DNA of 21,912 nt, taken from Planctomycetaceae bacterium (GTDB lineage: Bacteria; Planctomycetota; Planctomycetia; Pirellulales; Thermoguttaceae). The notes beneath the pieces were generated by a model. It worked only from the letters and a program-made list of their open reading frames with translations, did no database searches and was not told where the DNA came from. The stretch's first letter is position 1, and each line of letters starts with the position of its first letter. The DNA is taken from NCBI GenBank assembly GCA_031261125.1, contig JAISJZ010000061.1:1-21912 (forward strand), written 5' to 3'. Both the position numbers and the translations under genes were made by a program. Below are positions 1-6,594 of this stretch, in pieces.

Positions 1-93
1 GGCAAGTTGGGCGATGGTTTTGTCTTGCCTGACGGCACCGAGGGCAACTTTCGCTTTGAATGCCGCCGGGTAAATCGTGCGTTTCTTGCTCAT
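1..93 (-). CDS. IS3-family transposase OrfA, N-terminal fragment cut by window edge
   Basis: Reading the minus strand from an ATG at 93 gives 31 codons, starting MSKKRTIYPAAFKAKVALGA, that run off the left edge. This is the typical start of IS3-family OrfA, the helix-turn-helix protein (HTH_Tnp_1 type) that binds the element's ends and is normally fused to the OrfB integrase by frameshifting. The basic start, the 'aaFKakvAL' pattern and the following 'KTIAQLA' beginning of a helix-turn-helix support the call. The sequence AAGGA lies just upstream of the ATG. Only the first third of OrfA is present, so completeness cannot be judged. The insertion forms the left border of the window's chromosomal genes. 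Confidence 0.8.
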   Translation of the reverse strand, partial: MSKKRTIYPAAFKAKVALGAVRQDKTIAQLA

Positions 94-143
94 AAGGTTC
101 CTTGAAAAAAGGTTTTGGCTCTCAAAGTTTATACCTTATCCAA

Positions 144-164
144 TGGCCTAGTTTTTGCCGTCCA
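144..164 (-). repeat. Candidate terminal inverted repeat of the IS3-family element
   Basis: On the minus strand this reads TGGACGGCAAAAACTAGGCC plus A, about 50 bases upstream of the OrfA start. IS3-family ends usually begin with TG and lie 50-100 bases from orfA, so this is a plausible right end. The matching end is outside the window, so the assignment rests on position and the TG start only. The rest of 94-360 holds no gene that I can recognise. Confidence 0.3.
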
Positions 165-335
165 CCGCTCGCCTTCCGATTGTGCTTCAAGTCAAACATA
201 GATAGGTCTTCAGGTCAACGAAGCCAGTGGGAAAAATCTTATCGAGAATAATTTAGTGCAACGATTATGTAGATTTATAATGCGCTAAGTGAAGTAATCG
301 AGTTTTTTAGAACGCAAAGCGGATAAATCAGATAA

Positions 336-356
336 GCGGGATACGCTGTTTCCCGC
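336..356 (-). terminator. Weak hairpin downstream of cutA
   Basis: GCGGGA (336-341) and TCCCGC (351-356) form a perfect 6-bp stem with a 9-base loop, just after the cutA stop codon. There is no clear run of T on the minus strand after the stem, so it is at best a weak intrinsic terminator or a 3'-end-stabilising hairpin. Confidence 0.35.
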
Positions 357-360
357 CTCG

Positions 361-678
361 TTAGTCGGCAGTTTGCTCGTCTAACCACGCCAGATAATCT
401 TCATTACCGGCAATAAGCGGTACAGCAACAATTTGCGGACATTCGTAAGGATGTCCGTCACGCACGGCTTCGACAAGTTGTCCGAATAACTCTGCCCGCG
501 TCTTTGCCAACAACAGAATTTCATTACACTTCTCCCGTTTGCCCTTCCAGGTGTAAATACTTCGGACAATACCGGCAATTTGGGCGCACGCCGCCAACCG
601 CCGGTCAACAATTTTTTCTGCCGCCTCTTCCGCCGATTCCAATGTCGGAAACGTGATTTGAACCTGAATGTACTGCAT
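361..678 (-). CDS. cutA: Divalent-cation tolerance protein CutA
   Basis: Encodes 105 residues, the normal size for CutA, a small trimeric ferredoxin-like protein historically linked to copper tolerance but with no settled reaction. Family features are the early beta strand and helix ending 'AEKIVDRRLAACAQI' (about 20-34), the 'SIYTWKGK' strand (40-47), the conserved 'CNEILLLAKTR' strand (51-61) and the C-terminal 'HPYECPQIVAVPL' (76-88). The reading frame stays open upstream to 930, but homology begins at the ATG at 678, which gives the standard length. The gene is divergent from the FlgN-like gene and is followed by a short hairpin. No strong Shine-Dalgarno sequence is visible. Family assignment is secure; the cellular role is not. 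Confidence 0.93.
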   Translation of the reverse strand: MQYIQVQITFPTLESAEEAAEKIVDRRLAACAQIAGIVRSIYTWKGKREKCNEILLLAKTRAELFGQLVEAVRDGHPYECPQIVAVPLIAGNEDYLAWLDEQTAD

Positions 679-685
679 TTTCGTC

Positions 686-714
686 TTGACGGATTCGCCG
701 CTTTTTCTTATACC
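686..714 (+). promoter_or_regulatory. Candidate sigma-70-type promoter for the FlgN-like gene
   Basis: TTGACG (686-691), a 17-base spacer and TATACC (709-714) match the vegetative consensus well. The predicted start is near 721, leaving a leader of about 48 bases before the ATG at 769. Confidence 0.45.
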
Positions 715-715
715 G

Positions 716-748
716 TCCCGATACGGGAATAACGCCGAAGAATCGGCG
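716..748 (+). other. Two short stem-loops in the FlgN-gene leader
   Basis: TCCCG-ATA-CGGGA (716-728) is a perfect 5-bp hairpin. It is followed by CGCCGA-AGAA-TCGGCG (733-748), a perfect 6-bp hairpin with a tetraloop. Both lie between the predicted promoter and the start codon, and also in the region upstream of cutA on the other strand. They could be operator half-sites, leader structures or chance. Confidence 0.35.
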
Positions 749-768
749 GCTAAACGAATACCGCTATT

Positions 769-1245
769 ATGAAACAGCAAATCCTGAACTTTTTCAAGTA
801 CCTCACCGCCGTTCAAGAAAAAACATTGGCGGTACTGCAACAAAAACAATCGGCACTGGTGAAGCCCGACCGGAACGTATTGAGCACTCTTGCCGCCGAA
901 GAACAAGAGGTATTGGAACTGTTGCAGCAAACCCGGAACGAACGGGAACAGATTCTAACGGCGGCACAGCAGCGGGGATTAAACGCCGGCTCCGTTCAAA
1001 CAGTTTGCGAACAGGTATTTGAGCAGCAAACGGAATGGAAACCGCTTGTTGATTCGTTACAGGAACGAAGCAGGCAGATTCAATTTGCGTCGCTGACGAA
1101 TTGGACGATGTCGCAAAAATCGCTGGTACATCTGACGCAGATTCTTGAATTCATCGAAACCCGCGGCGAAGGAAAAACGACATACTGTCTCTCTAAAAAC
1201 GTACCGGCGGTAACCGGCGGCGGATTTATCGACAAAGCGGCATAA
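769..1245 (+). CDS. FlgN-like flagellar export chaperone (tentative)
   Basis: Encodes 158 residues, largely helical, with a long amphipathic N-terminal region rich in Gln, Glu and Leu (about 10-95) containing the pattern 'VLQQKQSALVKPD...LAAEEQEVLELLQQ'. This resembles FlgN, the cytosolic chaperone that keeps the hook-filament junction proteins FlgK and FlgL export-competent. The C-terminus ends in a glycine-rich 'VTGGGFIDKAA', seen (from memory) in planctomycete FlgN-like proteins. FlgN sequences are poorly conserved, so the call rests on size, coiled-coil character and the tail. No flgK or flgL is adjacent; the neighbours are cutA upstream and a convergent broken gene 8 bases downstream. 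No Shine-Dalgarno site precedes the ATG. It could be another small coiled-coil protein. Confidence 0.5.
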   Translation: MKQQILNFFKYLTAVQEKTLAVLQQKQSALVKPDRNVLSTLAAEEQEVLELLQQTRNEREQILTAAQQRGLNAGSVQTVCEQVFEQQTEWKPLVDSLQERSRQIQFASLTNWTMSQKSLVHLTQILEFIETRGEGKTTYCLSKNVPAVTGGGFIDKAA

Positions 1246-1253
1246 CGGCAGCA

Positions 1254-2739
1254 CTACCGCCGCCATATTAAATCATCTTGATTGAAATCCTTCGGGTCCT
1301 CGACACCGCCGTTGTCCTTGCCGTTGCGTCCGTAGGAATACAGTACATAACCGTATCGCCGATGTACTGCGAGCGGTGCCGAATCAGCGGCAGCGATAAC
1401 AAACGCCTCCATTGCGGTTCACTATTCTGATTCGCCTGTTCCGATATTGCTTCCGATTTTTCATCACCGATGCGCCACATTGCCGGACTCGTTTTGTACC
1501 GTTCATCAGCATACACTTCCCGCCATTTTGCAACCCGCTTTCCGGCAATGTTCATATCAAACGGCAGCGCAAAAATCAGATTCCGTGTCGGAAAGTTGGC
1601 GAAATAACGGTACAAATCATACAGAACACTGCCGGACGGCGGGTTGGATGCCGAACCGAAAATGGTTGATAGGTCGCTCTTGCTCATTATTTTCCGCCGC
1701 TGCCACGGCGAAGCATTTTTGAGTTGCCATAGCACTTCATACTGAAAGATTTCTTCGAGGTGTGCTGTTTGCACCGCAGCGTCCCAGCAACTAGGTATTG
1801 CTTCCAATTCCGCTGCCCATTGCGTAACTGCTCTTTCGATATTTTGCCGTACCGCAAAATTGTCTGTACTGATTTCCAGCCCATATTTGCCGACGCTATG
1901 CCGACAAGTTTTGATACAAAAAACGGTTCCCGCGAAAGATGAGCGTTCAGATAAAACATTGACATTGCATCGTACCACGCTCCGTCAACATCGCCGCGTC
2001 CGAGCCGTTCCGTGATACGGATTTGTGCGTCCCGCGCCAATGCCCGCTGTGCCTGTACGTCCGGCAAAAGTACCCAGAGGAGCGAATGATTATTCTGCCG
2101 CCAGCAGACGTAATTCGGTTTCCGCACCGCAATGCCGAACAAGTCGAGAACCGGCGAACGTTCTTGTATCCACGCCGCAGTGTCGGGCTGTTCTTCGTGT
2201 TTCCACGGGACGGCAGCGAGTTGGTCGTGCAACTTATTTAATTCTCCCTGTTCCTCTTGCCCATCATTTTTCACTTCTTCCTTTTTCTCTTTTCTTTTTC
2301 TCCCGATATAGCCGTACCAATCCTTCGATTTCAGGTACTTCGGTTCGGCAAACGGGTCGATGCCCATCGCGCTGCAAAGCGGAACCCAATACTCAGCATA
2401 CCATTGCTTACTTTCTTTATGGGTCGGATATTCTGCCCACGGAACTTTGTCAGCAAGGTACTGGTGTTCGAGAACCGACGGACCCATTACGGCAATAATT
2501 AACCGCAGTCCGTTGTCTCTCGGCGGTGAAAGTTTGCGCAGATACGTCTGTTCCAACGCCCCGAAATAATCCGGTTTGCCGTCGAATGTCAGCGGTTCGG
2601 CGATACCCGTTGTTGTTGGTTCAGGTACCGAAGGTGCGGAAGGTTCTGTTCCCGATAATTCATTGACAACGATGCAGTTGCGTAAATCCGCCGCCCGTTT
2701 CGGCACCATTGCCGCTAATTGTTCTTCAAATTCGGTCAT
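1254..2739 (-). pseudogene. Sigma-factor partner hypothetical protein, reading frame broken twice
   Basis: The ATG at 2739 overlaps the sigma-factor stop as TAATG, so the two are translationally coupled. The product starts MTEFEEQLAAMVPKRAADLR and continues to about 1822, where the frame must shift from '...GKISKEQLRN' to '...QWAAELEAIPSCWDAAVQ'. It must shift again near 1353, from '...RHRSQYIGD' to 'GYVLYSYGRNGKDNGG', ending at TAG 1254-1256. Joined, it is about 495 residues. The ending matches, as I recall it, uncharacterised planctomycete proteins whose C-terminus reads 'YSvGrdGkDdGG' before a final '(D)DLIWRR'. No enzyme motif or membrane segment is obvious. Both breaks are single-base, and both sides retain coding character, so sequencing error is as likely as real decay. 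Confidence 0.7.
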
Positions 2740-3179
2740 TACATTTTCTCTCTTAACGTTTCGATTCCTTTGAGATATTCCCGATGCACCGTACTCGTTG
2801 AACGGTTCTGTACTTCGGCGATTTCTTGCAGTGTCAAGTTGCCCCAAATCTTCGCAATGACGGTTTCCCGCTGTATTGCCGGCAGTTGTTCCAATGCTTC
2901 GGTTAACTCTACGCCGTCAAACGGATTGCTCTTGTCCGGCAGTGTGTCGAACCAGTTATCCATTTTTGCCGAAAACCACCGGAAACGCCGTGTTCTGTCG
3001 ATTGCCGCGTTCCGCACGACCCGGTACAGCCAATTTTTGGGATTTTCCGGCGGTGTTTCGCAGCGAATCAGCCGCAAAAACGCTTCGGACACAACATCTT
3101 CCGCCTCGCTGCCGCACCATTGCCGGGCGTACAAGGTCAAACCGCAGATGTTGTCGTTGTACAGTGCCGGTATATTCAT
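2739..3179 (-). CDS. ECF-type RNA polymerase sigma factor
   Basis: Encodes 146 residues from the ATG at 3179. Region sigma-2 is recognisable in 'AEDVVSEAFLRLIR' and 'NPKNWLYRVVRNAAIDRTRR' (about 24-60). Region sigma-4 is seen in 'LEQLPAIQRETVIAKIWGNLTLQEIAEVQNRSTSTVHREY' (roughly 95-135), where the last part is the promoter -35 binding helix-turn-helix. The frame stays open to an ATG at 3299, which adds 40 basic residues without family resemblance, so 3179 is preferred. It probably directs transcription of a small regulon. The overlapping downstream gene is a candidate partner or regulator, but it is not a recognisable membrane anti-sigma factor. The gene is divergent from the CheX-like gene. 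Confidence 0.85.
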   Translation of the reverse strand: MNIPALYNDNICGLTLYARQWCGSEAEDVVSEAFLRLIRCETPPENPKNWLYRVVRNAAIDRTRRFRWFSAKMDNWFDTLPDKSNPFDGVELTEALEQLPAIQRETVIAKIWGNLTLQEIAEVQNRSTSTVHREYLKGIETLREKM

Positions 3180-3238
3180 CTGTGGGTATGGCGTTTGAGC
3201 GGCGGATTTTTCCCGCAATTTCGTAAATTTTCTGCCGG

Positions 3239-3267
3239 TTGCAGTTCTTCGGGACAGATGATACAAT
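3239..3267 (+). promoter_or_regulatory. Candidate promoter for the CheX-LUD-prfB group
   Basis: TTGCAG (3239-3244), a 17-base spacer and TACAAT (3262-3267) resemble a vegetative promoter. The predicted start is near 3274, about 40 bases before the ATG at 3313, in the divergent spacer with the sigma gene. Confidence 0.45.
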
Positions 3268-3312
3268 ACGGTTATTGCGGTTCGTTTGCCTTTCACCATC
3301 TTCTGTTTGACG

Positions 3313-4137
3313 ATGCTTCCTCAAAATTGCGGTCAGTTATTATACAATGCCGTTCGCGAAACGCTCGAAACGATGGCGTTCGCCGAAGTTGTGCCGTACT
3401 CCATTAAGGTCGGCGATGAAGAAACGGTGCCGGTCGATGACTTCACGGTTAACGAACCCGCGTCGGTGATGCCGGTTGCCTCGAACGACAACTGGGGAAC
3501 CGCCGTTCCGCCGGTTGACGGCGATGACAGTTGGGGGGCGGCAAGCGGCGAACCGCTGTCGGTTGACGACGCTTGGGGGGCACCGGGCGGAGAATTACCC
3601 GTAGAGGAAGAATCAGGCGGCAGTGTCTTGCCCGTTGCTCCGCCGGACGGCGATGACTGGGGCGGCGGATTGGCCCAGCCGAACAACGACGCATGGGGCG
3701 ACTCGTCTGTTCTCGGCGAACGGATTGACCCCCTAACGGTACAAACGCAAAGAGTTGATTTCAATACGCTGGTCGAAAATCAAGAGGACTGGTGCTGGGC
3801 GTGTATGAAAGTCAATTCGCCGGACATCAATTCCATTTGGTTTATCGTTTCCAAAGGATTGGCAAACGCTCTCGCCCAAAATATGTACGCCGGTGTCGAG
3901 TTTGAATTGACCAATCCTCTGATTCGGGATATCATTGCTGAACTGACGAACGTTCTCGGCGGTCGGCTGATGCTGCTTCTCGAAGAACTGGGCGGCAAAT
4001 TCACGCTCACTGTCCCGGAAATCGGTTTCGGAATGCCGACAATTCCTGATAATCAAGTGCTGGAAACGATTATGTGCCAGGTCGTCGTTGACGGTGAATA
4101 TCCGGTAATGGCGGCGATGTGCTTCAACCAAAATTAA
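3313..4137 (+). CDS. CheX-like chemotaxis phosphatase domain protein with Trp-Gly repeat linker
   Basis: Encodes 274 residues. The C-terminal part (about 150-274) resembles CheX, which dephosphorylates the response regulator CheY-P. The signature D-x3-E-x2-N of the CheC/CheX/FliY phosphatases is present as D206, E210 and N213 in 'RDIIAELTNVLGG'. The first helix 'LLYNAVRETLETMAFAEV' (9-26) fits the N-terminus of the same fold. Between them lies an acidic, Pro/Gly-rich insert (about 38-148) carrying five WG motifs at W61, W74, W88, W116 and W128, mostly preceded by Asp or Asn. Typical CheX is about 150 residues and lacks this insert. A TTG at 3286 is an alternative start. The LUD gene begins 5 bases downstream. 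Binding partners are unknown. Confidence 0.72.
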   Translation: MLPQNCGQLLYNAVRETLETMAFAEVVPYSIKVGDEETVPVDDFTVNEPASVMPVASNDNWGTAVPPVDGDDSWGAASGEPLSVDDAWGAPGGELPVEEESGGSVLPVAPPDGDDWGGGLAQPNNDAWGDSSVLGERIDPLTVQTQRVDFNTLVENQEDWCWACMKVNSPDINSIWFIVSKGLANALAQNMYAGVEFELTNPLIRDIIAELTNVLGGRLMLLLEELGGKFTLTVPEIGFGMPTIPDNQVLETIMCQVVVDGEYPVMAAMCFNQN

Positions 4138-4142
4138 AACCG

Positions 4143-4790
4143 ATGTCAAACACAACTTCGATTGAAAAACGCAGTGATTTGTTAGGTGCCAATGTTGTGA
4201 AAGCGTTGCAGCGGCGGCATTTTGAAGCGTATTATTGCAAAACCGGCTCCGAAGCGGCGGCAAAGGCGTTATCGCTCATACCGGCAGAACACACCGTTTC
4301 GTGGGGCGGTTCGATGACTCTCAAAGACATCGGGCTATCTCAAAAAATCAAAGATGCCGGTTTTGCCGTCTTGGACAGAGACACCGCTAAAACACCGGAA
4401 GAAAAAGCGGACATCACCCGCCGGGCGTTGCTGTGCGATACGTATCTTGCGGGTATCAATGCCGTCAGCGAAGACGGACAACTGGTCAACATTGACGGCA
4501 ACGGCAACCGGATTGCGGCAATTTCATTCGGTCCGAAGAGCGTGATTCTCGTTGCCGGTATGAACAAAGTCGTGAAAACGTTGGATGACGCGTTGTCCCG
4601 CGCAAGAAACTTGGCGGCACCGCTCAATGTGCAGCGGTTTCCTGATTTGCAAACGCCGTGTGCCGCAACGGGTTCCTGTGCCGACTGTTTGTCGGCGCAA
4701 AGTATTTGTTCCTACATTGTTACGACCCGGCTGTGCAAACCGGCAGGACGCATCAAAGTCATCCTTGCCGGTGAACCGCTGGGATATTAA
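4143..4790 (+). CDS. LUD-domain protein (LutC/YkgG-like, DUF162)
   Basis: Encodes 215 residues, the usual size of stand-alone LUD-domain proteins annotated as 'lactate utilization protein'. The N-terminal helix is followed by 'TVSWGGSMTLKDIGL' (51-65), a conserved glycine-rich stretch, then 'SFGPKSVILVAGMNKVV' (128-144). A C-terminal cysteine cluster, C173, C179, C182 and C189, lies in 'TPCAATGSCADC' and following residues, and the protein ends 'GRIKVILAGEPLGY', characteristic of this subgroup. In lactate oxidation LutC works with the iron-sulfur proteins LutA and LutB, but neither is nearby, so a lactate role is not supported. The start at 4143 gives the family N-terminus and a 5-base gap from the CheX-like gene; an in-frame upstream start at 4119 would overlap it. 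prfB follows after 37 bases. Confidence 0.83.
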   Translation: MSNTTSIEKRSDLLGANVVKALQRRHFEAYYCKTGSEAAAKALSLIPAEHTVSWGGSMTLKDIGLSQKIKDAGFAVLDRDTAKTPEEKADITRRALLCDTYLAGINAVSEDGQLVNIDGNGNRIAAISFGPKSVILVAGMNKVVKTLDDALSRARNLAAPLNVQRFPDLQTPCAATGSCADCLSAQSICSYIVTTRLCKPAGRIKVILAGEPLGY

Positions 4791-4827
4791 CCAACAACCC
4801 GCCTCAGCGGCGGCAAAACAATTATCG

Positions 4828-5929
4828 ATGGACAACAACATTTTCGACCGGTCTGAACACATACGCCTGCGGCTGACACAACTGCGGGACTCTCTTTGAC
4901 TACGCTGCGAAGCAGGAACAAGCGAAAGCAATCGAAACGGAAATGTCTGCGCCGGATTTTTGGGACGACCAAGATAAAGCACGGGCAACTGTCGCCCGGT
5001 TGAAACCGCTCAACGCCGTCATCAAACCGTTCGATGAACTGCAAAAAGAAGTTGCCGACCTCGACTTGTTAATCGAAATGGGCGAGGAAGATGAAGAATT
5101 CCGCACCGAAATACCCGGCAAATTGGAATCCATTGAAACGCAACTCGATGAACTGGAAACGAAATCGCTGTTGAACGCTCCCTACGACGGCAATGCGGCG
5201 ATAATGACGGTCAATGCCCGCGACGGCGGTACCGATGCGAACGATTGGGCGGAAATGCTCCTGCGGATGTACTCGCTCTGGGCAAAATCCAACGGGTACG
5301 ATGTCGAACTTCTTGACCGGCAGGATAACGAAGAGGCGGGCATTAACAGTGTCAGTTTCGTTGTCCGCGGTCCGTTTGCTTACGGCTACTTGAAGGGCGA
5401 AGCGGGAACGCACCGTCTTGTGCGGATTAGTCCGTTCAATTCGGAAGCGAAGCGGATGACGAGTTTTGCGTCGGTCGATGTTTCGCCGGAGATTGACGAT
5501 TCGATTCAGATTGACATTAAGGACGAAGATGTGCGCGAAGACACGATGCGGGCGAGCGGTGCCGGCGGACAGCACGTCAATAAAACGTCATCGGCGATTC
5601 GGTTGACGCATCTTCCGACGAATACGGTGGTCTATTGTCAAATGGAACGCAGTCAGCACAAAAACCGGGCGATGGCGTGGAAGATGCTGCGGGCGCGGCT
5701 GGTGCGGGCAGAAGAAGAAAAGCGGGAAGCGGCAATGGCGGCGAAATATAAAAATATGGCAAAGGTCGGTTTCGGCACACAGATACGCAATTATTTTCAG
5801 CATCCCGACCAACGGGTGAAGGATACGCGGACGGGCGAACAGACCGGCAATTTCCATCAGGTTCTTGACGGCGATATACAGAATTTTTTGGAAGCGTTCC
5901 TTCGCTGGCGGGTGAAAGAGGACATTTAG
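4828..5929 (+). CDS. prfB: Peptide chain release factor 2 (programmed +1 frameshift)
   Basis: Release factor 2 recognises UGA and UAA stop codons and triggers peptide release on the ribosome. Translation begins at the ATG at 4828, reads 23 codons to CTT (4894-4896), meets in-frame TGA (4897-4899) and resumes in the +1 frame at GAC (4898), so the coding sequence is 4828-4896 joined to 4898-5929, 366 residues. E. coli RF2 has 365. The stop-recognition tripeptide SPF is at 201-203 within 'HRLVRISPF', and the peptidyl-hydrolysis GGQ motif is at 246-248 within 'RASGAGGQHVNK'. SPF, rather than the PxT of RF1, makes this RF2. The gene is the third of a plus-strand group and converges on hisB 22 bases downstream. 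Confidence 0.97.
4894..4900 (+). promoter_or_regulatory. prfB: RF2 autoregulatory frameshift site CTTTGAC
   Basis: This is the heptamer at which most bacterial prfB genes shift +1, so that low RF2 lets the ribosome slip past UGA and make more RF2. A short purine stretch, GCGGGA (4884-4889), lies just upstream where E. coli has a strong Shine-Dalgarno-like AGGGGG. The match here is weaker and the spacing slightly longer. Confidence 0.95.
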
Positions 5930-5951
5930 CGGAGTTTGCAAACGCCGCCGG

Positions 5952-6536
5952 TTATAATGTCCCTTTTGTACTTGGGATTCCGGTTTGACGGGGGTCGGAT
6001 TCGACCGCCGTGCGGGTCGCTCTTGCCGCTGCTTTGAATAGTGCCTCGGCAATGTGATGTCCGTTGCTGCCGTAATGCAGATTCAGGTGCAAATTGCATC
6101 CGGCGGCATTGACGAATCCCTGCCAGAATTCGTGAACTAATTCGGTGTCGAATTCGCCGATTTTTTGGCTCTTGAATTCAACATTGTAGATTAAACACGG
6201 TCGTCCCGAAAAATCAACGGCGGAACTTGCCAATGTTTCGTCCATCGGCAGCGTAAAAAATCCGTACCGGCGGATACCTTTTTTATCGCCCAACGCCGCG
6301 GTGAACGCTTGTCCCAAAACGATACCGGTGTCTTCAACGGTGTGATGTCCGTCAATATGAATGTCGCCGTCCGCTTTGACGGTTAAATCAACGAGCGAAT
6401 GAGCGGCAAAGAGTCCCAAAACGTGGTCGAAAAACCCGATACCGGTTTTGATATTGCGCACACCGGTTCCGTCGAGATTGACGCTAACGGCAATCTGCGT
6501 TTCATTGGTGTTGCGAGTGATAGAGGCAGTCCGCAT
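5952..6536 (-). CDS. hisB: Imidazoleglycerol-phosphate dehydratase
   Basis: Encodes 194 residues, the normal monofunctional enzyme length. It dehydrates imidazole glycerol phosphate to imidazole acetol phosphate in histidine synthesis, in the cytoplasm. Manganese-binding motifs are present: 'GFFDHVLGLFAAHS' (34-47), 'DGHHTVEDTGI' (62-72) and 'GSNGHHIAEALFKAAAR' (156-172). The protein ends in the familiar 'GIPSTKGTL'. There is no fused phosphatase domain. The start at 6536 matches the family N-terminus; the frame stays open upstream without homology. The gene lies 58 bases downstream of gspE on the same strand, with its own candidate promoter, and no other his gene is present. It converges on prfB. 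Confidence 0.96.
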   Translation of the reverse strand: MRTASITRNTNETQIAVSVNLDGTGVRNIKTGIGFFDHVLGLFAAHSLVDLTVKADGDIHIDGHHTVEDTGIVLGQAFTAALGDKKGIRRYGFFTLPMDETLASSAVDFSGRPCLIYNVEFKSQKIGEFDTELVHEFWQGFVNAAGCNLHLNLHYGSNGHHIAEALFKAAARATRTAVESDPRQTGIPSTKGTL

Positions 6537-6544
6537 AATTTGAT

Positions 6545-6572
6545 ATTGTACTCCCGAAAAGAGAAACAGCAA
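6545..6572 (-). promoter_or_regulatory. Candidate promoter for hisB with almost no leader
   Basis: On the minus strand TTGCTG (6567-6572), a 16-base spacer and TACAAT (6545-6550) precede the hisB ATG at 6536 by only 8 bases. If used, the mRNA would be leaderless or nearly so. Confidence 0.4.
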
Positions 6573-6594
6573 GTCCGGCAAAAAACAGCCGGCG

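Noticed and set aside
679..930. Upstream extension of the cutA frame
   Set aside because: The additional residues show no CutA similarity, overlap the divergent FlgN-like gene and would make the protein nearly twice the family length.
3180..3299. 40-residue N-terminal extension of the sigma factor from ATG 3299
   Set aside because: Basic and unlike sigma region 2; the homologous part begins at the ATG at 3179. It cannot be fully excluded.
3424..3756. WG-repeat region as an Argonaute-hook or a DNA tandem repeat
   Set aside because: The DNA units are not regular tandem copies and no Argonaute gene is present; it is better seen as a protein linker.
4897..4899. TGA in prfB as a disabling mutation
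   Set aside because: It sits in the exact CTTTGAC programmed frameshift context known for RF2, and the +1 frame restores full length with SPF and GGQ motifs.
6573..6594. CCGGC...GCCGG hairpin after gspE as a terminator
   Set aside because: The stem is only 5 bp, and the T-run lies in the loop rather than after the stem.
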